Assembly: GCA_003288255.1 (NCBI GenBank)
Contig: CP026600.1
Location: 1,178,001 to 1,242,000, forward strand
From: Clostridiaceae bacterium 14S0207
GTDB taxonomy: Bacteria > Bacillota > Clostridia > Clostridiales > Clostridiaceae
Direction: 5' to 3'
Length of the DNA: 64,000 bases
Part shown: positions 18,061 to 26,704 of the stretch, one piece after another
Position numbering within the stretch: the stretch's first letter is position 1
How the letters are laid out: each line of letters starts with the position of its first letter
Program-made: the position numbers and the translations under genes
Notes under the pieces: model-generated
The model's database searches: none
What the model saw: only the letters and a program-made list of their open reading frames with translations
Told to the model about the DNA's origin: nothing

Positions 18061-18116
18061 TCAAGTACAAAAATAGATTTAAATAAATTTTATAATATTA
18101 TTTAGGAGAGATAAAA

Positions 18117-18383
18117 GTGATAACTGAACAAGAACAAAAGATAACTATTAGAGCAGTAGAATTACATTTTGCTAATAAGGATTGGAAACAGTATGTAAAG
18201 AGTGAAAAAGGTAAACTAGAAAAGATAGAAGTAGATGGAAGAATAGGAGAGAGTTTAATAGAACAGATAGAAAAACATAAGTTGAATATAGTTAGAGAAT
18301 TACAAAAAGGAAAAGATATAATGATAAAGAAGTGTAAGGATGGAATAAGAGTACAATCATTAAATGTTAAAATTATTAAGTAA
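18117..18383 (+). CDS. Small prophage protein
   Basis: 88 aa from GTG with AGGAGAG upstream. Its HFANKDWKQYVKSE start recalls the 44-aa protein at 57956 in prophage 2 (YFNNGDWKAYLEK), so the two may be homologous. C-terminal half is charged and helical. Followed by a strong terminator. Function unknown. Confidence 0.6.
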   Translation: MITEQEQKITIRAVELHFANKDWKQYVKSEKGKLEKIEVDGRIGESLIEQIEKHKLNIVRELQKGKDIMIKKCKDGIRVQSLNVKIIK

Positions 18384-18416
18384 GACTGTTAAGTGGAACA
18401 GTTAAAAGCTAAGAGG

Positions 18417-18454
18417 AGCTATGTAGGATAGAAATATCTTATATAGCTTTTTTT
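18417..18454 (+). terminator. Terminator before the late regulator
   Basis: A 14-bp stem AGCTATGTAGGATA / TATCTTATATAGCT with a GAAA loop, followed by a run of T. Confidence 0.85.
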
Positions 18455-18473
18455 ATTAAATGGAGGCATGAAA

Positions 18474-18992
18474 ATGAATATAGAAAAGATTTTAAAAGAA
18501 TATAAAACTAAAAAGGCTTATGTAGATACAACATTAGCAAGAATAGAACAATATAAATATGCAATAGCTCATCCAGAGGAGTGGTACAAGGATTATGTGC
18601 CTAAATCTAGTCCATTAGGTATGCCAGGAAGACCAAAAGGAAGTTATGTTGGAAGTGTATCAGAAGAATATATGATTGATAAAGAATTAAATAAACATAT
18701 TATTGAGGAGTGGATTAGAGAAGATCAATCAAGAATCTTTTTTAAAAAGCTAGAAATTGAACAAATTGATAAGGCTATTAATGGATGCTTAAATGAACAG
18801 GAAAAGTTAGTAATTAAACTTAAATACCTTGAAGGTATGTATTGGAAGGATGTAGAGTTTAATTATAATTCAGAGTTTAGACAAAGAAATTATGTAACTT
18901 ATGAAACCTTAAAAAAGAATAATAGAAATATTTTAAAAAGATTAACTGATATATTAGAACCATTTTATAGTCAGTATAGAGTTTCAGGATAA
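18474..18992 (+). CDS. ArpU/RinA-like late transcription regulator
   Basis: 172 aa. N-terminal helical region, a PGRPKGSYVGS segment, then a sigma-4-like C-terminal half (LNEQEKLVIKLKYLEGMYWKD, NYVTYETLKKNNRNILKRL). Phage late activators of the ArpU/RinA type occupy exactly this position, before the packaging genes. ATG at 18474 is preferred over 18468 because GGAGG lies 7 bases before it. Paralogue in prophage 2 at 61298. Likely acts on the promoter at about 19053-19081. Confidence 0.7.
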   Translation: MNIEKILKEYKTKKAYVDTTLARIEQYKYAIAHPEEWYKDYVPKSSPLGMPGRPKGSYVGSVSEEYMIDKELNKHIIEEWIREDQSRIFFKKLEIEQIDKAINGCLNEQEKLVIKLKYLEGMYWKDVEFNYNSEFRQRNYVTYETLKKNNRNILKRLTDILEPFYSQYRVSG

Positions 18993-19015
18993 TAAATATT
19001 ATTTATTCCTAAAAC

Positions 19016-19081
19016 TTACATGAAAATTACATGAAATTTACTTATAAAATCTCTGACTTTTAAAGTAAATTAATATATAAT
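19016..19081 (+). promoter_or_regulatory. Candidate late promoter with tandem 11-bp boxes
   Basis: TTACATGAAAA (19016-19026) and TTACATGAAAT (19027-19037) are directly repeated upstream of CTGACT (19053-19058), 17 bases, TATAAT (19076-19081). Position after the late regulator and before the packaging genes suggests activator boxes. Confidence 0.5.
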
Positions 19082-19124
19082 GCTAGTATGAAGAATTAAA
19101 TACTTATCCCTAACAAAATTATCT

Positions 19125-19152
19125 AAGGACGCCGTAACTGGTGTCCTTTTTA
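19125..19152 (+). terminator. Leader terminator upstream of late genes
   Basis: AAGGACGCC pairs with GGTGTCCTT, followed by TTT. It lies between the candidate late promoter and the first late gene, so it could act as an attenuator. Confidence 0.7.
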
Positions 19153-19172
19153 TTTAAAAGGAAGGTGAAGAT

Positions 19173-19399
19173 ATGCTAAATTTCTATAGTAATTATGAGT
19201 GTAAGGTTTGTAAAAAAGAATTTATACTTCTAACAGAAGAAGTTCAGCAAATAAGTAAGGATAGATATATAGCATGTCCTGTAATAGTAAGAAAGTAGAT
19301 AAAGAACAAGAGGCAAATGATTTAAGAGAACTGATGGTTCATAGAACTTATAGAAAAGTTCATGGAGTAATAAGACAAAAAAGTAGAACGTTAAAATAA
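19173..19399 (+). pseudogene. Frameshifted small zinc-ribbon protein
   Basis: ATG with GAAGGTGAAG upstream; encodes YECKVCKKEF (first CxxC), then IACP where a second CxxC is expected. About four bases are missing there, so the frame ends at a TAG near 19298. The continuation (KKVDKEQEANDLRELM, ending RQKSRTLK) is intact in another frame to 19399. A related gene at 62033 in prophage 2 is broken in a similar place. Confidence 0.65.
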
Positions 19400-19423
19400 G
19401 AAAGAAGGTGTGGGTGATGTAAA

Positions 19424-20029
19424 ATGAGTAAAAAAAGACCAGCTAAACCAATAAAAGATTTAGAGTTAATTTTAGATATTCAGGATTATTTAAAAGAAAA
19501 AAATGAAAGAAATTATATATTATTTTTACTAGGAATATCTACGGGATATAGGGCAGGAGATCTAGTTAAGTTAAAAATTAGAGATGTAAGGAATGCACTA
19601 CAGTGTGGATATTTTGAAATATTAGAAAGTAAAAAAGTAAATACTAAAAATATAAGAAAAGAGAATATAAAACCTAGAATAGTTAAAATAGTAATTAAAC
19701 TAGATAAAATCCTTAGGAATTATATTAAAAATAAGAAAGATTATGAGTATATGTTTCCATCTAGAAAGGGTAAAAATAAATATATAAGTGTTAGTCATGT
19801 AAGTAGGGTTCTAAGGGAAGCTGGAGAACAATTTGGATTAACTAATATAACAGCACACTCCATGAGGAAAACCTATGCTTATACTATTTACCTGGAAAGT
19901 GATAAAGAATTGCTTATTGTAAAAGAAATGTTAGGTCATAGTAGTACAGAAATTACCAAAAGATATTTAGGATTAGATAGAGAGTTATATGATAAATACT
20001 CTGATTCACTAAATAGCCTTATAAGGTAA
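19424..20029 (+). CDS. Tyrosine recombinase (phage integrase family)
   Basis: 201 aa, catalytic domain without the usual N-terminal arm-binding domain. Active-site residues are all present: Arg in STGYRAGD (about 42), HSMR (about 145-148), GHSS (about 171) and Tyr in KRYLGL (about 181). It lies between the late regulator and the packaging genes, not at an element end, and the prophage already has a serine integrase. Role unknown; possibly resolution of genome multimers or regulation. Confidence 0.85.
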   Translation: MSKKRPAKPIKDLELILDIQDYLKEKNERNYILFLLGISTGYRAGDLVKLKIRDVRNALQCGYFEILESKKVNTKNIRKENIKPRIVKIVIKLDKILRNYIKNKKDYEYMFPSRKGKNKYISVSHVSRVLREAGEQFGLTNITAHSMRKTYAYTIYLESDKELLIVKEMLGHSSTEITKRYLGLDRELYDKYSDSLNSLIR

Positions 20030-20047
20030 TTTTTTTATTTTTTACGT

Positions 20048-20082
20048 TTGAATGTTCTATTTTAAGTACTATGAACATTCAA
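20048..20082. terminator. Hairpin after the tyrosine recombinase
   Basis: TTGAATGTTC pairs with GAACATTCAA around a 15-base loop. No T run follows directly, so it may be a processing or regulatory hairpin instead of a terminator. Confidence 0.5.
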
Positions 20083-20248
20083 CTATAAAAATAAGTATAT
20101 ATAGTAGTAGAGATTTTTGAAAATGAATGTGTGATTCTATATATAAATAGCACATTCAAATAAAGTATAAAATATATTGTAATATCAGTGTTTTCAATGG
20201 TTAAAGAGTTCTTTGAAAAGAAAATATAAAATTTTATAAAATAACTAC

Positions 20249-20280
20249 ATTGAGCACAGGGTATAAAGTGAGTGCTCAAT
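20249..20280. promoter_or_regulatory. Leader hairpin before the packaging operon
   Basis: ATTGAGCAC (20249-20257) pairs with GTGCTCAAT (20272-20280), ending 11 bases before the ribosome site of the next gene. May control its translation. Confidence 0.45.
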
Positions 20281-20304
20281 GTTTTAAGAAGTAGGAGGTG
20301 TAAT

Positions 20305-20781
20305 ATGGTATCAGCAGAAGAAGTAATAAAAAGTAGTTTAAGTATTATAGAAAGTATGGTTGAACAAGGAAAAACAGATAAACAAATTGCTGAAAAAATA
20401 GGTATAGGATATTCTACATACAGAAGATATAAGAGCAGTAATAATACATTAAAAGAAGTAATCGCACAAGGAAAAGATAAAAAGAATCAAAATGTTGAAC
20501 AGGCTTTATTTAATAATGCTGTTGGTTATCATTACACCGAAGAGATAGCCACTAAAATTAAATGCGAGGAGATCGGTGAAGATGGAATAGTATTAGTAAA
20601 AGAAGATGTTAAGATAAGTAAGATAAAAAAGTATAAACATCCAGATTTAGCAGCACAAAAATATTGGTTAAATAATAAAGATAAGTTACATTGGAAAGAA
20701 GATCCTCATAAGGTTGCAAACGATAAGAAGCTTACTAAGCTTAAAGAAAAAGAAATAGAATCAAAGACCATAACAATATAA
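20305..20781 (+). CDS. Helix-turn-helix protein, terminase-small-subunit-like
   Basis: 158 aa starting MVSAEEVIKSS, with GTAGGAGGTGT upstream; a longer frame from 20272 lacks a ribosome site. N-terminal helix-turn-helix (TDKQIAEKIGIGYSTYRRYK), then GVEQALFNNAVGYHYTEE-like sequence found in phage terminase small subunits or their accessory proteins. It overlaps the HNH gene by one base (TAATG). The P27-type small terminase downstream makes this more likely an accessory DNA-binding protein. Confidence 0.6.
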   Translation: MVSAEEVIKSSLSIIESMVEQGKTDKQIAEKIGIGYSTYRRYKSSNNTLKEVIAQGKDKKNQNVEQALFNNAVGYHYTEEIATKIKCEEIGEDGIVLVKEDVKISKIKKYKHPDLAAQKYWLNNKDKLHWKEDPHKVANDKKLTKLKEKEIESKTITI

Positions 20782-21224
20782 TGCCTATATATAGAATATG
20801 TACTGAGTGTGGTAAAAGGGTATTAGCAGGAACATTATGCAGCTGTGAGGATAAAAGAAGAAAAGAAAAATATAGAGAATATAAGCATAGAAGGTTACAA
20901 GATAAAGAAGAAAGACTAAGACAAAGGTTTTATAGTAATAGTACATGGTTAAATTTATCCGAGGTTATAAAGAAACATTATCTTGGTTTATGTGTGTTAT
21001 GTTGGAAGCAAGGATTAGAAGAAGAAAATCAATTTACACATCATATTGAAACAGTTAAGGATAGACCAGACTTAAGGTTGAGAGAAGATAACCTAATACC
21101 TTTATGTGATTGTTGTCATAAGAAAGTTCATAGAAAAATGGAAATGAGTTATAAAGATAAAGTTGAAATCCAAAATACTTTAAAAAATTTAATACATGAA
21201 TTCAATAAAGAATTTTATAAGTAA
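20781..21224 (+). CDS. HNH endonuclease next to the terminase
   Basis: 147 aa. Two zinc-binding CxxC pairs (CTECGKRV; CVLCWKQG) and an HNH core (THHIETVKDRPDLR, DNLIPLCDCCHKKVH). HNH nucleases beside terminase genes are needed for packaging-related cleavage in several HK97-type phages. Length and position are normal. Confidence 0.85.
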   Translation: MPIYRICTECGKRVLAGTLCSCEDKRRKEKYREYKHRRLQDKEERLRQRFYSNSTWLNLSEVIKKHYLGLCVLCWKQGLEEENQFTHHIETVKDRPDLRLREDNLIPLCDCCHKKVHRKMEMSYKDKVEIQNTLKNLIHEFNKEFYK

Positions 21225-21340
21225 CTGGGGGGGAGTGCTAAAAGTTTTTGGACAAGACAGAAAAGTCCATGGTGTCCTCTCAATCGCATAAAATTCCCAA
21301 AATGAAAGTTTGAATTTAAAAGACAAAAGGAGGTGAAAAT

Positions 21341-21804
21341 TTGGCTAGACCTTGCAAAAATATAAATTTAATGAGTAAGCATTTAACAAAAGAAGAAAAA
21401 CAGAAAAGGGAAGAAGCCGAAGAATCTTTAAAAGGTAGATCAGATAATATAAATCCTCCTAACTATTTAAGTAAAAATCAAAGAATGTTATTTAACTATA
21501 TTAAGGATGAACTTGAAGAAAGTAAACTTCTAAACAACTTAGATATTTATATTTTATCAACATGTGTAATTGCTATAGACAGATTACAATTCATAGAAGA
21601 TAAATTAATAATAGTCCAAGGTTATTAATGCAAAATCAAATTATGAGTGCAAAAGATAAGTACACTAAAGATTTGTATAGATGTTGTAATGAATTATCAT
21701 TAAGTCCTCAAAGTAGGGCAAAACTTGCAAATATTAATTTACAAGCAAAGCAAGATAAAGAAGATCCTTTATTACAGATTTTAAGAGAAGATGATGAAGA
21801 ATGA
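21341..21804 (+). pseudogene. Small terminase subunit (P27 family), frameshifted
   Basis: Part one (TTG 21341 to stop 21628) carries NPPNYLSKNQRMLFNYI and DRLQFIED; part two (ATG 21628-21804) carries MSAKDKYTKDLYRCCNELSL and SPQSRAKLANI, the C-terminal half of the same family. One extra A in GATAAATTAATAATAG (about 21600-21607) would join them as DK-INNSPRLL. The parts overlap as TAATG, so reinitiation could still make part two. It recognises phage DNA for packaging with the large subunit; whether it works here is open. AGGAGGTG precedes the start. Confidence 0.75.
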
Positions 21805-23495
21805 TACTTTTAGATAAGGCCTTAAAATATTGTAATGATGTTATAGAAGGAAAAGAAGTTACAACATATGAAGTTAAACAACAATGTAGAATATTTTTAG
21901 ATGATTATAATACTAATCAATACCTAGATACATTTGAGTTTTATTTTGATAAAAACAAGTTGAAAAAAATAAATAATTTATTAAAGTTATTTAATTATGC
22001 AACAGGATTTATTGCTGGCAAACAGGTTTTAAAGGGTTTAAGTGGATTTCAAGCATTACTTATTTCAGCTTTATTTGGTTGGAGATATAAGAATAATAAA
22101 AAGAAATTTAGATATAGGGATTTAGTTTTATTTATACCTAGAAAAAATGCTAAAAGTTTTATAGCGGCATTAATATTATTATTGCTTATGTTGACAGAAC
22201 AACAATTTAGCGAATTTTATTCAATTTGTATAGACAGAGATTTAGCAAAAGAAACACGAAAAGCTATGGCACAGTTGATTTCAGCAAGTCCAGCAATTAA
22301 AAAACATTTTTTTGTATCAGATTCTGAAATAGGAATTATTAAATGTTTGATAACTAATAGTTATTATGTTCCAAGAACTGCAAAAGCTAATAAAAATAAC
22401 TCAATAAGACCATCATGTTTTATTGCAGATGAAGTCGGAGCATTTACAAGTAATACTAACATACAGGCAATGAGAAAAGGACAATTAAGTGTACTTAATC
22501 CTTTGTGTATTAAAACTACAACTGCTTATGCAGAAAGTGATTCTATAATGCTTGAAGAATTAGAATATAATAGAGCAGTATTAAATGATGTTATAGATAA
22601 TAAGAGATTATTTACCTTACTTTATTATGCAACAATGGAAGAAGCATGGACAGATGAAGCTATTTATAAGGCTAATCCTTTAAGAGTTGAAGAGAACTAT
22701 GCAGAAATAAAAAGTGATAGGGAAATAGCCAAAATAAAAACGAGCGAACAAGAAGAATTTTTAACTAAAAATCTAAATATCTTTTTACAATCTAATGAAC
22801 TTAACAAATATTTAGATATTAAGTATTGGAAAAAATGTGAGATTACTGAGAAAGAGTTTAGAAAAAAGGTAAAAGGGAAAAAGATTAAAGTAAGTGTAGA
22901 TCTTTCAGTTACAACAGACTTAACTGCTGTAGGGATGGAATTTGAAGAAGATAATATAATTTATTGTAATTCTCATGGTTTTTTACCAGATGAAAGTTTA
23001 GCAAAGAGAAGAGAAAAACATATAGATTACAGAAAGTATGAAAAGTTGGGATATTGTGATATTCATGAAGGAATGACAGTCAATTACACGCTTGTAGAAG
23101 AATATATAAGAGGAATTGAAGAGGAATATGAATGTACTATAGAATGTATTATTTCAGACCCAATGAATGCAAAGGAAATGATGGAACGCCTAGCAGAAGA
23201 TTATGATGTTATATTATTAAAACAAACTTATACTAATTTAAGTCCAGCAACAAAGGAATTTAGAAAAAAAGTTTATGATTATGAAGTTAGATATGTAAAA
23301 AATGAGCTATTAGATTGGAACATGAACAATGCTAGTACAACAAAAGGTAAGGCAGACGACGAAATGCTTAATAAAGAAAATAAAAATAAGCAAAGAATAG
23401 ACATGGTAGTAGTGTTGATTTTTGCATATACTCAGTTATTAGGAGAAGATACAAGGTATAATGCAGCAGATGAATTAGATAAAACAGATTGGTAG
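21801..23495 (+). CDS. Terminase large subunit
   Basis: 564 aa. ATP-driven DNA packaging motor and nuclease. ATPase motif FIPRKNAKS (about 110-117) and Walker B CFIADEVGAF (about 205-214); the C-terminal nuclease half has VSVDLSVTTDLT (about 367-378), ISDPMNA and DMVVVLIFAYTQL. It overlaps the small terminase as ATGA. Full length for the family. Confidence 0.93.
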   Translation: MILLDKALKYCNDVIEGKEVTTYEVKQQCRIFLDDYNTNQYLDTFEFYFDKNKLKKINNLLKLFNYATGFIAGKQVLKGLSGFQALLISALFGWRYKNNKKKFRYRDLVLFIPRKNAKSFIAALILLLLMLTEQQFSEFYSICIDRDLAKETRKAMAQLISASPAIKKHFFVSDSEIGIIKCLITNSYYVPRTAKANKNNSIRPSCFIADEVGAFTSNTNIQAMRKGQLSVLNPLCIKTTTAYAESDSIMLEELEYNRAVLNDVIDNKRLFTLLYYATMEEAWTDEAIYKANPLRVEENYAEIKSDREIAKIKTSEQEEFLTKNLNIFLQSNELNKYLDIKYWKKCEITEKEFRKKVKGKKIKVSVDLSVTTDLTAVGMEFEEDNIIYCNSHGFLPDESLAKRREKHIDYRKYEKLGYCDIHEGMTVNYTLVEEYIRGIEEEYECTIECIISDPMNAKEMMERLAEDYDVILLKQTYTNLSPATKEFRKKVYDYEVRYVKNELLDWNMNNASTTKGKADDEMLNKENKNKQRIDMVVVLIFAYTQLLGEDTRYNAADELDKTDW

Positions 23496-23497
23496 AG

Positions 23498-23704
23498 GTG
23501 AGTAAAATAAAAAAGAAATTTAATAATTTACTTAAAAAGACTATTTTAAATGACATTTTTGTTATGGAAATAGTCTTTTTTATTGGACTTATTATTATTA
23601 TTTATACCAATTTCAAGATAAGTTTATATTTTGGTTTATACTTTTTAGGAATTAGCTTAATAAGCTTTAGTATATTTTTATATAAAGTTACGGAAAAGAG
23701 GTGA
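23498..23704 (+). CDS. Small membrane protein between terminase and portal
   Basis: 68 aa from GTG (VSKIKKKFNN). Two predicted transmembrane helices (FVMEIVFFIGLIIIIY and ISLYFGLYFLGISLISF) with a basic start. GGTAGAG lies upstream. A TTG three codons earlier is possible. Function unknown; small membrane genes at this position recur in clostridial phages. Confidence 0.55.
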   Translation: MSKIKKKFNNLLKKTILNDIFVMEIVFFIGLIIIIYTNFKISLYFGLYFLGISLISFSIFLYKVTEKR

Positions 23705-23715
23705 AATAAAAATAA

Positions 23716-24960
23716 ATGATCTTTGATAAATTAATCGAAAGAAGAGACACTGATGTAAATGAGTGGAAACAAGTATATTCTTTTGAAAATGGATTTGATA
23801 TTACACCTTTCGAAATGGAAATGAAAGAAAGTACCTATTTTAGTTGTATAAATGATATATCTCAAGATATTGCTAAATGTACGTTACAAATAAAAAAAGA
23901 AACCTCAAAAGGAGAAACATTAGCAAAAGAACACTATTTATATGATTTATTAAGATTAAGACCTAATCCATATATGAGTGCTATAGATTGTTATAAAGCA
24001 TTTGTCGCATTATCTAAGCATCGGGGATATGCAGGATTATTTATAGAGAGACAAGGCGGTAAGGTTAAAGCATTATATCCAGTAAAAATAACTAATTGTA
24101 CAATTGATAATGTTGGACTAATTAAAAGCTGTAAGAGTAATAAAATTTTATGGGATTTTGAGAGTGTAGATGGTGAAATAGGTTCTTGCTTTGATAAAGA
24201 TATAGTTATTCTAAGAGATTTTACACTTGATGGAATAAAAGGTAAAGCAAATAGAAGTATACTATCTGAAAGTTTAGATAGTAGTTTAAAAAGCCAAAAT
24301 TATTTAAATAAGCTTTTTACTAATGGATTAACTAATAAAATAGTAGTTCAGCTAACATCAGATATTAAAGATGAAAAAGAACTAAAAAAAGTACAAGGAA
24401 AGTTTGACAGAATTTATTCGAATAATGGTAGGATATTTACTATTCCAGCAGGATATAATATACAACCTCTCAACCTATCTTTAAGTGATGCACAATATAC
24501 TGAGTTGAGAAAACTCTCTAAAGAAGAAATAGCTATGTCTTTTAGAGTACCTTTGACAAAACTAGGATTCATAAAAGAAAATGCTAGCTCTGAAGAACAA
24601 GACAGTATAAAATATCTAACCGAATGCTTACTTGTTATATTTGAACAAATAGAGCAAGAAATGGATTGGAAGCTACTAACACCAACTGAAAGAGCAAAAG
24701 GTTATAAAATAAGATTTAATGTAAATGTATTGCTTAGAACAGATAGCAAAACACAAGCAGAAGTAATAAGTACATTTGTGAAAAATGGAGTTTATGATTT
24801 GGACTATGCTAGAGATATTTTAGGAGTAGAAAAAATAGGAGGAGAAGTTATAATAACATTACCTTCAGGACAAGTTTTATTAAAGGATTTATTAGAAGGT
24901 AATGTAAGTTATTTAAATAAGAAAGGAGTTGATAAAAGTGAGAGTAGAGATAAGGAATAA
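23716..24960 (+). CDS. Portal protein (HK97 family)
   Basis: 414 aa, normal length for the HK97 portal family. Typical landmarks are STYFSCINDISQDIAKC, RPNPYMSAIDCYKAF, IPAGYNIQPLNLS (about 235) and EEIAMSFRVPLTKLG (about 270). Forms the dodecameric ring at the capsid vertex through which DNA enters. Overlaps the protease gene. Confidence 0.93.
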   Translation: MIFDKLIERRDTDVNEWKQVYSFENGFDITPFEMEMKESTYFSCINDISQDIAKCTLQIKKETSKGETLAKEHYLYDLLRLRPNPYMSAIDCYKAFVALSKHRGYAGLFIERQGGKVKALYPVKITNCTIDNVGLIKSCKSNKILWDFESVDGEIGSCFDKDIVILRDFTLDGIKGKANRSILSESLDSSLKSQNYLNKLFTNGLTNKIVVQLTSDIKDEKELKKVQGKFDRIYSNNGRIFTIPAGYNIQPLNLSLSDAQYTELRKLSKEEIAMSFRVPLTKLGFIKENASSEEQDSIKYLTECLLVIFEQIEQEMDWKLLTPTERAKGYKIRFNVNVLLRTDSKTQAEVISTFVKNGVYDLDYARDILGVEKIGGEVIITLPSGQVLLKDLLEGNVSYLNKKGVDKSESRDKE

Positions 24961-25528
24961 CTATGCAATTATAAGAGGCTATATAAATGCAGTTGAAAGA
25001 GATAGTAGGGAAATGCCAACAGCCAAAGGTAATTTTGTAGAACAGGTTAGAAGTGGTACATGGAAAAATGCAATATCAAAAAAAGAAGATATACCTCTAT
25101 TATTAAATCATAATAAAATGAGAAAATTAGCAACTACGAAAGAGGGAACTCTAAGACTTACAGAGGATAATATAGGACTTTATGCTGAAGCTAGGGTATA
25201 TGATAAAGAAGTAATAGATAAGGCTAAAAACAATAAATTAGTAGGCTGGAGTTTTGGGTTTTCTAAGTTAAAGGATAGTTGGGGTAAAACTGACAATGGA
25301 GTAGATAGAAGGTATTTAGAAGAAATAGACGTGAGCGAAGTATCAGTATTAGATGATACTAGAACACCAGCTTATTATGGAACATCTATAGAAAATAGAA
25401 ATAATGAAGAGATAAGTATAGAACAAAGAAGTTTTTCTGATAATGTTGAGATTTACATAGAAAAAGACAAAGAAGATCAAGAAAAAGAATTAAAACTTAA
25501 ATTATTAGAATTAGAATTAGAGCTGTAA
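24938..25528 (+). CDS. Prohead protease (HK97 family)
   Basis: 196 aa from GTG (VRVEIRNNY), with AAAGGAG 9 bases upstream; a TTG at 24929 sits too close to that site. Landmarks: FVEQVRSGTWKNAI, PLLLNHN, YAEARVYDKE and WSFGFSK, ending EIDVSEVSVLDDTRTPAYYG. Cleaves the capsid scaffold during maturation. A charged C-terminal tail (KLKLLELELEL) follows. Confidence 0.88.
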   Translation: MRVEIRNNYAIIRGYINAVERDSREMPTAKGNFVEQVRSGTWKNAISKKEDIPLLLNHNKMRKLATTKEGTLRLTEDNIGLYAEARVYDKEVIDKAKNNKLVGWSFGFSKLKDSWGKTDNGVDRRYLEEIDVSEVSVLDDTRTPAYYGTSIENRNNEEISIEQRSFSDNVEIYIEKDKEDQEKELKLKLLELELEL

Positions 25529-25548
25529 TTATAACAGTTCTTTTTTTT
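25519..25548 (+). terminator. Terminator after the protease gene
   Basis: AGAGCTGT pairs with ACAGTTCT, then eight T. The stem includes the last codons of the protease gene. Confidence 0.65.
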
Positions 25549-25583
25549 ATATAAAAAATTATTAAAAGAAAGGTGAAAAAAGA

Positions 25584-26660
25584 ATGGGATTAGAAGAATT
25601 AAGAGCACAATTAGAAGATAAGAAGGTAGAAATCAGGGAGTTTATTAAAAAGAAAGAAGCTGATAAGGCCGAAAAAGCAGTTGAAGAAAAAAGAGAGTTA
25701 GAAAAGTTAATTAAGATAGTAGAAGAAGAACAGGAAGAAGAAAAAAGGGATTTAGAAAATCAAAAGAAAAACAAGACTAAAAGAACAGAAGAAGTAGACG
25801 AATTTAGAGCAATAATAAAAAATATCATGGGTGAAGAAATAACTCCAGAGGAAAGAGCAACAATAAAAACATCTGATAATTCAGCTATAATTCCTAAGCA
25901 GTTTGTAAATAAGTTACAGGAGATAAAAAAAGGTTTTGGTTCTTTGAAAGATTATTGTGATGTTATTCCAGTTATTAAGAATGATGGTACAATTCCAATT
26001 GTAGATGTAGATCAAAATGAATTACTAGAAGTGAAAGAAGGAGATAATATCGTTGATGGTAAGCTTGTTACTAAAGATTTATCATTTAAATGTGCAAAAT
26101 ATGGTTTAATTCAATCATTGTCTTCTGAAACTGTAGATGATGCAGAAATTGAAATCGAAGGATTAGCTAAAAAGAATTTTATTGAAATAGTAACTGTATG
26201 TGAAAATACAAAAATATTAGATATAATTAAAAATAATGCAACTGAGGTAGTAGGGGCAACAAGTTATGAGGATATTGAAACTGTAATGGATACAGCATTA
26301 CCAGCTATTAAAACTGGTTTAATTACATTAACTAATACAAAAGGATTTGCATATTTAAAGAATTTAAAAGATAAAAATGGTAGACCATTAAATTTAGTGA
26401 CAGAAATAAACGGTAAGTTTTATTTTAATGGTAAGGAATTAGTACCAGCGGATGATACATTATTACCAGCTTCAGAAGGAAAACATATATTTTATAGTTT
26501 AAATTGGAAGGAAGCAGTTAAATATTTAGATAGAAAAGCTGTTACAATAGCTAGAAGCACAGAAGCAGGTTTTGAAGATGATACAGTTAAAATTAGGATA
26601 CTTGAAAGATTTGGAGTAACAAAGGGATCAACAAGAAGTATAAAGAAAATAGAGTTTTAA
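25584..26660 (+). CDS. Major capsid protein (HK97 fold)
   Basis: 358 aa. An N-terminal coiled coil (about 1-75, highly charged) acts as the internal scaffold that the protease removes. The capsid domain starts near EFRAIIKNIMGEE (about 80), with SAIIPKQFVNKLQEI and a FGVTKGSTRSIKKIEF end. AAAGGTGAAAAAAG precedes the ATG. It lies directly after the protease, as expected. Confidence 0.92.
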   Translation: MGLEELRAQLEDKKVEIREFIKKKEADKAEKAVEEKRELEKLIKIVEEEQEEEKRDLENQKKNKTKRTEEVDEFRAIIKNIMGEEITPEERATIKTSDNSAIIPKQFVNKLQEIKKGFGSLKDYCDVIPVIKNDGTIPIVDVDQNELLEVKEGDNIVDGKLVTKDLSFKCAKYGLIQSLSSETVDDAEIEIEGLAKKNFIEIVTVCENTKILDIIKNNATEVVGATSYEDIETVMDTALPAIKTGLITLTNTKGFAYLKNLKDKNGRPLNLVTEINGKFYFNGKELVPADDTLLPASEGKHIFYSLNWKEAVKYLDRKAVTIARSTEAGFEDDTVKIRILERFGVTKGSTRSIKKIEF

Positions 26661-26690
26661 GAGGGGGTTAAGTCCCTTCTTTTTTTATTA
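26659..26690 (+). terminator. Terminator after the capsid gene
   Basis: AAGAGGG pairs with CCCTTCTT around GGTTAAGT, followed by a T run; probably partial, to raise capsid mRNA over downstream genes. Confidence 0.7.
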
Positions 26691-26704
26691 TGGGAAGTGA
26701 TTAA

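Noticed and set aside
21590-21630. Programmed -1 frameshift in the small terminase gene
   Set aside because: No canonical slippery heptamer is present at the join; a deletion, sequencing error or TAATG reinitiation is more likely.
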